In this document: piece by piece, positions 16,705 to 24,948 of the stretch
How positions within the stretch are numbered: position 1 is the first letter of the stretch
Layout: each line of letters opens with the position of its first letter
Source: Salinimicrobium sp963739625
GTDB taxonomy: Bacteria > Bacteroidota > Bacteroidia > Flavobacteriales > Flavobacteriaceae
Assembly (NCBI GenBank): GCA_963739625.1
Contig: CAVUAU010000005.1
Coordinates: forward strand, 1-64,000
Reading direction: 5' to 3'
Length of the DNA: 64,000 nucleotides
Position numbers and translations under genes: made by a program
The notes under the pieces: generated by a model
Told to the model about the DNA's origin: nothing
Database searches by the model: none
The model's input: only the letters and a program-made list of their open reading frames with translations

Positions 16705-17424
16705 ATGAACAAACCATTCCAATTCAAACATTTCACCATCCATCAAGACCGTACAGCCATGAAAGTCGGTACTGACGGAGTTTTGCTTGGCGCCTGGGCT
16801 TCTCTTGCACATGAGCCCGCTTCAATACTCGACATTGGCACCGGAACTGGAGTCATAGCTTTGATGCTGGCGCAGCGTTCTTCGGCAGAATTGATCGATG
16901 CCCTTGAAATTGATGAAGATGCCTATGAGCAGGCGGTGGAGAATTTTGAAGCTTCAGATTGGGGCGACAGATTGTTTTGCTACCATGCCGCTTTTGATGA
17001 ATTTGTGGAGGAAATGCAGGACGAGGAAAAATATGATCTTATCATTTCCAATCCCCCGTTCTATTCTGCCAATTATTCTTCAGGGGACGCACAACGCGAC
17101 CAGGCAAGGTTTGCAGATGCACTTCCGTTTGATGAATTGATCGAGGGCGTTTCCCTTCTCCTCTCAAAAAGGGGAAAATTCAATGTCATTCTTCCGAAGC
17201 AGGAAGAACAAGCCTTTCTAAAAATGGCAAAAAAGACGGGTCTTTATCCACAGCGCATTACCAATGTTAAAGGCACTCCTGAAAGTCCGGTGAAAAGAAC
17301 ACTTTTGGAACTGGGATTTGATGAAGTTGCTGTCACTCCGGAAGAACTGATTATAGAAACCGAAAGGCACCAATACACCCCGGAATATATCGAGCTGGTA
17401 CAGGATTTTTATTTGAAGATGTAG
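16705..17424 (+). CDS. trmN6: tRNA1(Val) (adenine-37-N6)-methyltransferase
   Basis: About 239 residues. The start at 16705 (MNKPFQFKHFTIHQD) is preferred; an in-frame ATG 10 codons upstream adds a tail not seen in the family. Motif I is LDIGTGTGVIALML and the catalytic motif is NPPFY, typical of N6-adenine methyltransferases of the YfiC type, together with the substrate motif KVGTDGVLLGAW. It uses SAM to methylate A37 of tRNA-Val. Confidence 0.92.
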   Translation: MNKPFQFKHFTIHQDRTAMKVGTDGVLLGAWASLAHEPASILDIGTGTGVIALMLAQRSSAELIDALEIDEDAYEQAVENFEASDWGDRLFCYHAAFDEFVEEMQDEEKYDLIISNPPFYSANYSSGDAQRDQARFADALPFDELIEGVSLLLSKRGKFNVILPKQEEQAFLKMAKKTGLYPQRITNVKGTPESPVKRTLLELGFDEVAVTPEELIIETERHQYTPEYIELVQDFYLKM

Positions 17425-17470
17425 AAGTTTCTCTCTAATTTCTTAATATCCCCTCCTTCTAATTATTTGC

Positions 17471-17592
17471 TGAACCCGAAGGGTTCAAATGTTTGTAGCA
17501 TAGAAACATCATAAACCATGCGACCCCGACGGGGTCGTACCATTCCTCGAATTCTTTTCTATAAACATACCTTCCCTCCGGGATGTAATATT
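17471..17592. repeat. REP triplet 1 (hairpins A-B-C)
   Basis: Three short hairpins in a fixed order: A TGAACCC-GAA-GGGTTCA (17471-17487), B CGACCCC-GAC-GGGGTCG (17521-17537) and a worn C TTCCCTCCGGGAT (about 17571-17585). The spacer between A and B contains TTTGTAG and GAAAC as in the other copies. Confidence 0.85.
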
Positions 17593-17740
17593 TAAGGCAG
17601 TATAAATATTATCAGGTTTTACTACAGTAAACTTTCTCCAGGGCAATCCCACGGAGCATTTAAGTGGAACGCTTTTTCAATCTTTGAAACATTTACTAAC
17701 GAGGCGAGCCTTGGGGTATTTACCCATGTAGAACAAATTT

Positions 17741-17852
17741 TGAACCTGAAGGGTTCAAAGATTTATAGAAAGGTAGCATAGAAATTTTCGACCCCGTTGG
17801 GGTCGTATTGACCGACCATTGTTACATAAAACCATATCATCCCTTCGGGATG
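17741..17852. repeat. REP triplet 2 (hairpins A-B-C)
   Basis: A TGAACCTGAAGGGTTCA (17741-17757), B CGACCCC-GTT-GGGGTCG (17789-17805), C CATCCC-TTC-GGGATG (17838-17852). It ends 80 bases before the transposase gene. The 150 bases between triplets 1 and 2 carry no gene. Confidence 0.9.
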
Positions 17853-17932
17853 AATCTTCGCAAATATGCCTCTGATCTTTTCTCGGCTAAAACCAATAAA
17901 AATCAATACTTTAGAAATGCTAAATTGTTGAT

Positions 17933-18394
17933 ATGGGGGCAGGAACATTTTCTCAAATTTATATTCAGGTGATTTTCGCGGTCAAACATCGCCAAAGTTT
18001 AATTGATCCTCAATGGGAAGAAGAGCTGTACCAGTATATCACCGGAATAGCAAGAAACAAAGAACAAAAACTGTTAGCAATAAACGGCATGCCTGATCAT
18101 ATTCATATTCTAATTGGAATAAAACCCTCCTGCTGCCTGTCAGACTTGGTGAGAGAGATTAAAAAGTCTTCCAATGCCTGGATCAATGAGAAAGGGTTCA
18201 GCAGGCACAAATTTGAATGGCAGGAAGGTTATGGAGCCTTTTCTTACGGCCAGTCGTCTTTAGGTAATGTGATCAAGTATATACAAAATCAGAAGGAGCA
18301 TCATAAGAAAAGATCTTTTCATGAGGAATATTTGGAATTCCTTGAAAAATACCAGATTCCTTATAAAGAGGAATACCTGTTTAAAAAAGTTTGA
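17933..18394 (+). CDS. REP-associated tyrosine transposase (RAYT, Y1 family)
   Basis: 153 residues of the IS200-like Y1 family. The HUH motif is HIHIL (in MPDHIHILIG) and the catalytic Tyr lies in NVIKYIQNQKEHH, with the usual N-terminal FSQIYIQVIFAVKHR strand. Unlike true IS200 the gene has REP-type hairpin triplets on both sides (17471-17852 and 18414-18530), the hallmark of a RAYT that acts on REP sequences rather than moving itself. The active-site residues are intact, so it may be functional. Confidence 0.9.
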   Translation: MGAGTFSQIYIQVIFAVKHRQSLIDPQWEEELYQYITGIARNKEQKLLAINGMPDHIHILIGIKPSCCLSDLVREIKKSSNAWINEKGFSRHKFEWQEGYGAFSYGQSSLGNVIKYIQNQKEHHKKRSFHEEYLEFLEKYQIPYKEEYLFKKV

Positions 18395-18413
18395 GGGAAG
18401 GAAAACATTTGTT

Positions 18414-18530
18414 TGAACCCGAAGGGTTCAGATATTTGTAGAAAAGAAACACAATAGAACATTCGACCCCCTCGGGGTCGCACCTTTCCTACCATTGTTT
18501 TTTCTATAAATATTCCATCCCTACGGGATG
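18414..18530. repeat. REP triplet 3 (hairpins A-B-C)
   Basis: A TGAACCCGAAGGGTTCA (18414-18430), B CGACCCC-CTC-GGGGTCG (18464-18480), C CATCCC-TAC-GGGATG (18516-18530), beginning 20 bases after the RAYT stop. Loop bases vary while stems are kept. The rest of 18531-18709 shows nothing clear. Confidence 0.9.
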
Positions 18531-18709
18531 TATAATCGCAGAACGAATCTTATCCTAAATTCCAAGTTTTCATTCTGATCTTCTTAAATCAAAGGCAGGA
18601 TTTCTGAAAAAGTCAGCAGAATTGTCCTTTATCTTAGCTTTTTCCCGCTTGTCCCTAACTCCTGTTTGCTTAAATTTACTTTCCAAGACAAACAACAAAC
18701 AAAACAACA

Positions 18710-19888
18710 ATGAAAGCAGATCAATTTCAGGCGCCTGATTATTACAATCTTGACGACCTTCTTAGTGATGAACATAAAATGGTGCGCGACGCCTCCCGCG
18801 ATTGGGTGAAGCGCGAGGTTTCTCCTATTATAGAGGAAGCGGCTCAAAAAGCTGAATTTCCCAAACAACTTATTAATGGTTTAGCCGAAATTGGTGCTTT
18901 TGGTCCTTATATTCCAGAAGAATACGGGGGAGCAGGCCTGGACCAGATCTCTTACGGGCTCATCATGCAAGAGATCGAACGTGGCGACAGCGGGGTGCGC
19001 TCCACTGCTTCAGTTCAATCTTCTTTGGTCATGTATCCCATCTTTAAATACGGAACCGAAGAACAAAAGAAAAAATATCTTCCGAAGTTGGCCACAGGAG
19101 AAATGATGGGCTGCTTCGGACTTACCGAACCCGACCATGGTTCCAACCCCGGCGGAATGACCACTAATTTTAAAGACAAAGGGGACCACTACCTGCTTAA
19201 CGGTGCAAAAATGTGGATCTCAAATGCCCCTTTTGCAGACATAGCCGTAGTATGGGCCAAAAATGAAGAAGGAAGGATCCACGGACTTATCGTGGAGCGC
19301 GGCATGGAAGGCTTCAGCACTCCCGAAACTCACAACAAATGGTCTTTACGCGCAAGTGCTACCGGGGAATTGGTTTTCAACGACGTAAAAGTGCCCAAGG
19401 AAAACCTGATGCCGGGAAAAAGTGGTTTGGGAGCTCCGCTTGGATGTCTTGACTCTGCCCGCTACGGAATTGCCTGGGGCGCGATAGGTGCAGCTATGGA
19501 CTGCTACGACACCGCCTTGAGGTATGCTAAAGAAAGAGAACAATTCGGAAAACCTATTGCAGGTTTCCAATTTCAGCAAAAGAAACTGGCCGAAATGATC
19601 ACCGAGATCACCAAAGCTCAGCTGCTTGCCTGGAGATTAGGAGTGCTAAGAAATGAAGGCCGCGCCACTTCAGCTCAAATTTCAATGGCTAAAAGAAATA
19701 ACGTGGATATGGCTATTAAAATAGCCAGGGAAGCAAGACAAATGTTAGGCGGAATGGGAATTACCGGCGAATACAGCATCATGCGACACATGATGAACCT
19801 GGAAAGCGTGATCACCTACGAAGGAACTCACGACATCCACCTCTTGATCACAGGGAATGATATCACAGGAATTCCGGCGTTTCAGTAG
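18710..19888 (+). CDS. Acyl-CoA dehydrogenase, glutaryl-CoA dehydrogenase type
   Basis: 392 residues, a flavoprotein that dehydrogenates acyl-CoA. Key parts: helical N-domain with IPEEYGGAGLDQISYGLIMQEIERGDSG, FAD-binding CFGLTEPDHGSNPGGM, RYGIAWGAIGAAMDCYDTALRYA and the base Glu in VITYEGTHDIH. The sequence is closest in style to glutaryl-CoA dehydrogenases (lysine and tryptophan breakdown) but the substrate should be taken as probable only. Single gene followed by a terminator. Confidence 0.88.
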   Translation: MKADQFQAPDYYNLDDLLSDEHKMVRDASRDWVKREVSPIIEEAAQKAEFPKQLINGLAEIGAFGPYIPEEYGGAGLDQISYGLIMQEIERGDSGVRSTASVQSSLVMYPIFKYGTEEQKKKYLPKLATGEMMGCFGLTEPDHGSNPGGMTTNFKDKGDHYLLNGAKMWISNAPFADIAVVWAKNEEGRIHGLIVERGMEGFSTPETHNKWSLRASATGELVFNDVKVPKENLMPGKSGLGAPLGCLDSARYGIAWGAIGAAMDCYDTALRYAKEREQFGKPIAGFQFQQKKLAEMITEITKAQLLAWRLGVLRNEGRATSAQISMAKRNNVDMAIKIAREARQMLGGMGITGEYSIMRHMMNLESVITYEGTHDIHLLITGNDITGIPAFQ

Positions 19889-19929
19889 AATTCAAAATTC
19901 AGGATTTCTAATTCAAAATTCAGGATTAA

Positions 19930-19963
19930 GAGCTCCAAAAATGCATTTTTGGAGCTCTTTTTT
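19930..19963 (+). terminator. Terminator of the acyl-CoA dehydrogenase gene
   Basis: GAGCTCCAAAAATG-CATTTTTGGAGCTC is a perfect palindrome followed by TTTTTTG; it is a member of the dispersed AAAAATG hairpin family. Confidence 0.85.
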
Positions 19964-20019
19964 GTGGAGGCAATTTAAAAAGTCAGCCCATCCACAATGA
20001 AAAAATGAACCCGTGAGGT

Positions 20020-20184
20020 CTAAATATCCAGATCAAAACAAGGGCAGCGCTTACAGCGTTTGCCCTTTTTATATTTTTCACAGCACTCCGTTTTTAACTT
20101 CACGGGCTTCTTAGAAACCACCCCGTCTATCTGAAGATAATCTTCAGATCTTTTTGAGTAAAACACGATCACCGTCAGCAGCAT
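20020..20184 (-). CDS. 54-residue Cys-rich protein, possible zinc binder
   Basis: Frame MLLTVIVFYSKRSEDYLQID...KLKTECCEKYKKGKRCKRCPCFDLDI, ending in TAG. Five Cys are packed in 16 residues (CC-x8-C-x2-C-x-C), with many Lys, which suggests a structural metal site. Similar short CCEKYKKGKRCKRC tails occur in Flavobacteriaceae as I recall, but the function is not known. It follows the ferredoxin gene on the same strand, which may be fortuitous. Confidence 0.6.
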   Translation of the reverse strand: MLLTVIVFYSKRSEDYLQIDGVVSKKPVKLKTECCEKYKKGKRCKRCPCFDLDI

Positions 20185-20220
20185 TTTCCAGGATGTTTAG
20201 AGTATGATTGACAAATACCG

Positions 20221-20254
20221 CTCCAAAAGAGCAGTCAAAAATGTCATTTTGGAG
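20221..20254 (-). terminator. Hairpin after the ferredoxin gene
   Basis: CTCCAAAA ... TTTTGGAG stem, just beyond the ferredoxin stop; also one of the dispersed AAAAATG hairpins. The T run is weak. Confidence 0.5.
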
Positions 20255-20256
20255 AT

Positions 20257-20595
20257 CTAATCTTCGTTATAAGGGGCAATTTGCACCTGAAGGCCATCAA
20301 GTTCAGAAGTTATAGGGATCTGGCAGCTTAACCTGCTGTTATCCTCTACAAAAAACGCCTGGTCCAGCATATCCTCCTCTTCATAACTTTTTTCCGGAAG
20401 CAATTCCAAATGCGATTCAATATAACACTGGCAGGAAGCGCACATCGCCATTCCCCCGCATATCCCCAGGGTTCCTTCGGGGGCCAGTTCATGCGCCCTT
20501 ATCACCTCCATCAGGTTCATGTTCATATCTGTAGGCGCATCCACATCGTGAACTTTCCCCTCGCGATCTATTATAGTAACTGTAATGTCTGACAT
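20257..20595 (-). CDS. 2Fe-2S ferredoxin (adrenodoxin type)
   Basis: 112 residues with the cluster motif CGGMAMCASCQC (C-x5-C-x2-C) near residues 44-54 and a distal Cys in LSCQIP near 91, the four ligands of an adrenodoxin-type [2Fe-2S] centre. It carries electrons, most likely from the ferredoxin reductase encoded just upstream. The order nfu, reductase, ferredoxin on one strand supports an iron-sulfur/redox role, although a terminator-like hairpin separates the last two. Confidence 0.93.
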   Translation of the reverse strand: MSDITVTIIDREGKVHDVDAPTDMNMNLMEVIRAHELAPEGTLGICGGMAMCASCQCYIESHLELLPEKSYEEEDMLDQAFFVEDNSRLSCQIPITSELDGLQVQIAPYNED

Positions 20596-20609
20596 ATCTA
20601 AAATTAAAA

Positions 20610-20643
20610 AAACCTCACTGCCCCGGGAAGGGCCTTGAGGTTT
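20610..20643 (-). terminator. Terminator after the ferredoxin reductase gene
   Basis: AAACCTCA ... TGAGGTTT stem with a G/C-rich inner helix and a T run on the minus strand, between the reductase and ferredoxin genes. Confidence 0.7.
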
Positions 20644-20659
20644 GATATCTGGTTGCCCT

Positions 20660-21721
20660 CTAATTTATACTCTTTACAACTTCACGTTTGGCCTCTTTTC
20701 TACTACCGTCAAAGCCGTTGACACCGCTAACGGTGGTATATTTCATCACGTATTTTTTATCTGGAAATATCTTTTGATATGCGCTCTGGCACATGATCGC
20801 AGCCTCGTGAAAACCGCAAAGAATGAGTTTCAATTTACCGGGATAGGTGTTCACATCGCCAATAGCGTAAATCCCTGGAATATTGGTCTGGTAGTCGTAG
20901 CTGTTGTCAACTTTTATGGCGTTCTTCTCAATCTCCAGCCCCCAGTTTGCAATGGGTCCAAGTTTTGGTGACAGTCCGAAAAGGGGAATAAAATGATCTG
21001 TTTCTTTTATCTCTTCTTCGGAAGCTTCGCCTTTGTGACGAATCACTACAGATTCCAGCTTTTCTTCTCCCTTCAGGCCAACAACTTCGGCTTCGGTAAT
21101 AAGCTTGATCTTGCCGATCTTCGCCAATTCCGAAACTTTCTCTACGGAATCCAGTGCCCCACGAAACTCGTTTCTTCTGTGCACCAGCGAAACTTCCGAA
21201 GCTACTTCAGAAAGAAAAATAGCCCAGTCCAGCGCCGAATCTCCGCCGCCGGCGATCACTACCTTCTTATCTCTGAAGTCTTCCGGTTCCCTAACGATAT
21301 AAGACACACCTTTATTCTCGTATTTCGCAATATTCGAAATAGGCGGTTTACGCGGCTCAAAACTGCCTAGTCCGCCAGCGATTACAACTACCGGCGCATT
21401 ATGTTGAGTACCTTCATTGGTAGTCACCACAAAAGTGCCATCGTCCAGTTTCTCAATAGTCTCGGCCCTCTCACCAAGGGTGAACCCCGGTTCAAAAGGT
21501 TTTATTTGCTCCATAAGATTATCCACCAGATCTCCCGCTAAAACCTCGGGAAAAGCAGGGATATCATAAATGGGTTTTTTAGGATAGATCTCGGCACATT
21601 GCCCGCCGGGTTGTGGCAAGGCATCAATAAGGTGACATTTCAACTTCAACAAGCCTGCCTCAAACACGGCAAAAAGGCCCGTAGGCCCTGCACCGATGAT
21701 CAACATATCTGTTTTAATCAT
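20660..21721 (-). CDS. Ferredoxin--NADP reductase, thioredoxin-reductase-like (type 2)
   Basis: 353 residues with FAD-binding GAGPTGLFAVFEAG at the N-terminus, NAD(P)-binding GGGDSALDWAIFL near residue 160 and the second FAD contact YAIGDVNTYPGKLKL. The redox-active CxxC of thioredoxin reductases is absent, which identifies the YumC/ferredoxin reductase group. It passes electrons between NADPH and ferredoxin; the ferredoxin gene is next downstream. Confidence 0.92.
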   Translation of the reverse strand: MIKTDMLIIGAGPTGLFAVFEAGLLKLKCHLIDALPQPGGQCAEIYPKKPIYDIPAFPEVLAGDLVDNLMEQIKPFEPGFTLGERAETIEKLDDGTFVVTTNEGTQHNAPVVVIAGGLGSFEPRKPPISNIAKYENKGVSYIVREPEDFRDKKVVIAGGGDSALDWAIFLSEVASEVSLVHRRNEFRGALDSVEKVSELAKIGKIKLITEAEVVGLKGEEKLESVVIRHKGEASEEEIKETDHFIPLFGLSPKLGPIANWGLEIEKNAIKVDNSYDYQTNIPGIYAIGDVNTYPGKLKLILCGFHEAAIMCQSAYQKIFPDKKYVMKYTTVSGVNGFDGSRKEAKREVVKSIN

Positions 21722-21749
21722 TCTTTATAACTTTTGATTTCAGAAAAAG

Positions 21750-21992
21750 CTATTTTTCAATATTCAGCACTTTTTCTATTTGTGGAGCATATTTTTTGAT
21801 CGTCATTTCCACACCAGATTTTAAAGTCATCTGGTTTACGGTACAGCCCGCACATGCTCCTTTTAGCTGCACTTTTACAAGACGGTCGTCCTGGATCTCC
21901 AAAAGGGAGATATCACCGCCATCATTTCTTAGAAACGGCCTGATCTCTTCCAGGGCCTTTTCAACATTTGACCTAACTTCTTCGCTTGTCAT
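21750..21992 (-). CDS. NifU C-terminal domain iron-sulfur scaffold (Nfu)
   Basis: 80 residues, only the NifU C-terminal domain: LEEIRPFLRNDGGDISLLEI and the cluster-binding CAGCTVNQMTLKSGVE (CxxC). Nfu proteins carry [4Fe-4S] clusters to target enzymes. The gene follows mrp after 5 bases and precedes the ferredoxin reductase gene, an iron-sulfur operon. Confidence 0.95.
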   Translation of the reverse strand: MTSEEVRSNVEKALEEIRPFLRNDGGDISLLEIQDDRLVKVQLKGACAGCTVNQMTLKSGVEMTIKKYAPQIEKVLNIEK

Positions 21993-21997
21993 GACTT

Positions 21998-23122
21998 TTA
22001 TTTAACTGCACTACAGCCGGCCATAGTGGTGATTTTTATTGCTTCGGTTGGAGGTATGCTCTGGTTACGTCTCACCGTTTCCTGCACCACATTCTGAGTT
22101 AATTTCTCAAAAGCTTCAGAAAGCGGGGTGTTGTCCTGTAGCGCTGCGGGATGACCTATGTCTCCAGCTTCCCTGATGCTTTGTACCAGCGGAATTTCTC
22201 CCAGGAACGGGATCTCCATGTCTTCTGCCAGTCTTTTAGCTCCTTCTTTTCCGAAGATATAGTATTTGTTATCAGGCAATTCTTCGGGAGTGAAATAGGC
22301 CATGTTTTCAATGATTCCAAGTACGGGAACATTGATAGTCTCCTGGCGGAACATCGCAACTCCTTTTTTGGCATCGGCCAGAGCTACATTTTGAGGCGTA
22401 CTTACAACAACAGCCCCTGTCAATGGAAGCGACTGCATAATCGATAGGTGAATGTCACCTGTTCCCGGAGGAAGGTCTACCAAAAGAAAGTCCAGCTCAC
22501 CCCATGCAGCATCAAAGATCATTTGATTGAGCGCCTTGGCAGCCATTGGCCCTCTCCAGATCACTGCCTGATTGGGCTGGGTAAAGAAACCAATAGACAA
22601 AATTTTCACGCCGTAGTTCTCAACGGGCTTCATCTTGGATTTCCCGTCAACGTTGACAGAAATTGGACGTTCGGTTTGCACATCAAACATGATTGGCATG
22701 GAAGGCCCATAAATATCTGAATCTAAAAGGCCTACTTTAAAGCCCATTTTTGCAAGGCTAACCGCAAGGTTGGCAGTAACCGTAGATTTCCCTACGCCAC
22801 CTTTTCCTGAAGCCACCGCGATCACATTTTTGATACCCGGAATGGCTTTGCCTTTAATTTCGGGTTTGTCTGGTGCCTGTACTTTTACATTCACCTTGAC
22901 TTTAGCCTTTTGATGGACGTGCTCATGAATGGCCTTCATCACATCGACCTCAGCTCTTTTTTTAATATGCAGGGCGGGAGTTGTGAGCAACAGGTCAACA
23001 ACAACCTCATCTCCAAAGGTCATCACGTTCTGTACGGCACCACTCTCGACCATATTTTTTCCTTCTCCTGAAACCGAAATGGTCTCAAGAGCTTTTATAA
23101 TGTCTTTTTTATCGAGTTTCAT
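21998..23122 (-). CDS. Mrp/NBP35 family iron-sulfur carrier ATPase
   Basis: 374 residues: an N-terminal DUF59/MIP18-like domain (residues 1-80), then a P-loop with deviant Walker A GKGGVGKST (106-114), LLDSDIYGPS and LVDLPPGTGDIHL. The Mrp/ApbC family assembles or transfers [4Fe-4S] clusters. It is the first gene of a likely operon with nfu. Confidence 0.95.
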   Translation of the reverse strand: MKLDKKDIIKALETISVSGEGKNMVESGAVQNVMTFGDEVVVDLLLTTPALHIKKRAEVDVMKAIHEHVHQKAKVKVNVKVQAPDKPEIKGKAIPGIKNVIAVASGKGGVGKSTVTANLAVSLAKMGFKVGLLDSDIYGPSMPIMFDVQTERPISVNVDGKSKMKPVENYGVKILSIGFFTQPNQAVIWRGPMAAKALNQMIFDAAWGELDFLLVDLPPGTGDIHLSIMQSLPLTGAVVVSTPQNVALADAKKGVAMFRQETINVPVLGIIENMAYFTPEELPDNKYYIFGKEGAKRLAEDMEIPFLGEIPLVQSIREAGDIGHPAALQDNTPLSEAFEKLTQNVVQETVRRNQSIPPTEAIKITTMAGCSAVK

Positions 23123-23248
23123 GGTTTTATTTCTGAATTAGAACAGCTTATGTAGATTCATTCTAAACGCAAATATAAGCCGAAAAGCTAAGATAACGAA
23201 AGTATTAGCCCTTTTTGATAGAACGAAAACATGATGAAAATCAGAAAA

Positions 23249-23578
23249 TCACAATTCTTTCGAAGGATCCCAGAAATGCCGCTGAAAATCAACGACCTTA
23301 TCCTCTTTTACCAGTACGCCCTCTTCCTCCAGTTGTTGTTGCATGGCAAAAGTTCCCGGGAAATGGTGCTTCCCCGTAAGGACTCCATTCCTGTTTAGCA
23401 CGCGGTGAGCCGGAATATCTTCCATTTTTGAGGCATTGTTCATCGCCCAGCCAACCATTCTTGCCGAGCGGGAGGCACCAAGAAATTCGGCAATGGCCCC
23501 GTAACTGGTCACTCTGCCTTCAGGAATGAGTTTCACCACCTCGTATACCCGCTCAAAAAAACTTTCAGAAGTCTTCAT
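23249..23578 (-). CDS. Alkyltransferase-like protein (MGMT family)
   Basis: 109 residues, the DNA-binding domain of the O6-alkylguanine transferase family alone: GRVTSYGAIAEFLG, ARMVGWAMNNAS and the active-site region IPAHRVLNRNG. The acceptor Cys of PCHRV is replaced by Ala (about A57), so it cannot accept alkyl groups. That places it with alkyltransferase-like proteins, which bind alkylated bases and hand them to nucleotide excision repair. The start codon overlaps the stop of the LysE gene. Confidence 0.9.
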   Translation of the reverse strand: MKTSESFFERVYEVVKLIPEGRVTSYGAIAEFLGASRSARMVGWAMNNASKMEDIPAHRVLNRNGVLTGKHHFPGTFAMQQQLEEEGVLVKEDKVVDFQRHFWDPSKEL

Positions 23579-24204
23579 TATTGATAAAAGATCCTTAAAA
23601 AGGTGATGATTACCAGCACCAGCATGAGACCGGCCATAAAGTAATTGGAATACTTTGCGAAGAAGTTACCTTCGGCTTCGATCCTCGCGAAAAACAGGGC
23701 GTAAAGATAAAGCGTGCTAAAAGTTCCAAGAGAGGCTGCAAGCACAAAAACAGTGTTATTGATCACGTGGTACTGCACGCTCCCGTTCACATTGAGTGCG
23801 GCGCCAAGGGCTACAAAATATGGAATAGGAAAAACATTGAGCACTCCAATCATCATTCCCTTTAAAATACTTCGAACTCCCGAGGTTGGACTTACCTCCA
23901 CCTCTTTTTGCCGGTGCTGCTGTCCTTTCACAAAAAAGTAGATAGCCAAAATGAGAAAAACCACCAGTCCCGCCCGTAAGAGCACGTTGCGCACAAAAGG
24001 ATTGTCAAAAATGTATTTTGCGAGCAGGATTGCGATAAGCGCCTGTATCATTACAACAAACGAAGCTCCTATGGCGACATAAACGCCATTTTTCTTTCCC
24101 CTTTTAACGCAGGTTTTCGCCACGCTCATGTTGACCAGTCCCGGGGGAACTACCCCAAGCAGGGCAGCGAAATAGGTGATAAGGAATATTTTAGTTTCCT
24201 CCAA
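23578..24204 (-). CDS. LysE/RhtB family exporter
   Basis: 208 residues with about six membrane helices and the N-terminal signature FAALLGVVPPGLVNMSVAKTCVKRGKKNG of the LysE superfamily. It is probably an inner-membrane exporter of amino acids or another small solute; the substrate is unknown. It lies six bases after trmB and overlaps the alkyltransferase-like gene by one base (TAATG). Confidence 0.85.
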   Translation of the reverse strand: MEETKIFLITYFAALLGVVPPGLVNMSVAKTCVKRGKKNGVYVAIGASFVVMIQALIAILLAKYIFDNPFVRNVLLRAGLVVFLILAIYFFVKGQQHRQKEVEVSPTSGVRSILKGMMIGVLNVFPIPYFVALGAALNVNGSVQYHVINNTVFVLAASLGTFSTLYLYALFFARIEAEGNFFAKYSNYFMAGLMLVLVIITFLRIFYQ

Positions 24205-24210
24205 GGGCGG

Positions 24211-24885
24211 CTATTTAATCCTAAACTTGATGTAAGTTATTGGTTTTCCCTGCTCAAGATACTGTTTTTCGTAAAAAGTCTGAATACCAACTACTTCTTT
24301 CGGGGAATATTCGTTTTTGTACACGTCGTGGTTGGCATGAATGATCTCGTGCCCCTCGCCGTGAAGCAGGCCCAGCGTGTAACCGTGCATAAATTCACTG
24401 TCGGTCTTTAAGTTGACAAATCCGCCTTCTTTGAGTACTTTTTTGTACTTCTGAAGAAATTCTGTATTGGTCATCCTATGCTTGGTGCGCTTGTATTTTA
24501 TCTGCGGATCTGGAAACGTGATCCAAATCTCATCTACCTCGTTTTCGGCAAATAGAAGATCGATCAATTCGATCTGGCTTCTCAAAAATGCAACATTTTC
24601 AAGTCCTTCTTCTATAGCTGTTTTGGCACCACGCCAGAAGCGGGCTCCTTTAATATCTATGCCCAGGAAGTTCTTTTCGGGAAAAGCTTTTGCAAGGCCA
24701 ACGCTGTATTCGCCTTTTCCGCAGCCCAGTTCCAGCACCAACGGCTGATCTTTCTTGAAAAAGTCCTTGTTCCACCTGCCTTTATACCGGAAATCTCCCG
24801 ACACCACTTCTTCTCTCGTTGGCTGCACCACATTTGGAAAAGTCTCGTTCTCCCTGAAGCGCTTCAATTTATTCTTACTTCCCAC
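24211..24885 (-). CDS. trmB: tRNA (guanine-46-N7)-methyltransferase
   Basis: About 224 residues. I choose GTG at 24883-24885 (MGSKNKLKRF..) because family members from this group begin there; the frame open to 25035 would run into the divergent glycosyltransferase gene. The SAM motif is LELGCGKGEYSVGLA, and the TrmB signatures are WITFPDPQIKYKRTKHRMT and TDSEFMHGYTL. It makes m7G46 in many tRNAs. Confidence 0.93.
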   Translation of the reverse strand: MGSKNKLKRFRENETFPNVVQPTREEVVSGDFRYKGRWNKDFFKKDQPLVLELGCGKGEYSVGLAKAFPEKNFLGIDIKGARFWRGAKTAIEEGLENVAFLRSQIELIDLLFAENEVDEIWITFPDPQIKYKRTKHRMTNTEFLQKYKKVLKEGGFVNLKTDSEFMHGYTLGLLHGEGHEIIHANHDVYKNEYSPKEVVGIQTFYEKQYLEQGKPITYIKFRIK

Positions 24886-24948
24886 CTTAAAATTTAATAT
24901 TTTGGCAAAAATAAGTAAAATAAGCCACAGTGCCCGGCCTGCCTGCCT

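Noticed and set aside
17471..18530. CRISPR array
   Set aside because: The repeated hairpins are short, of three types in fixed order, spacers are not unique 30-mers, and there are no cas genes; RAYT/REP explains them.
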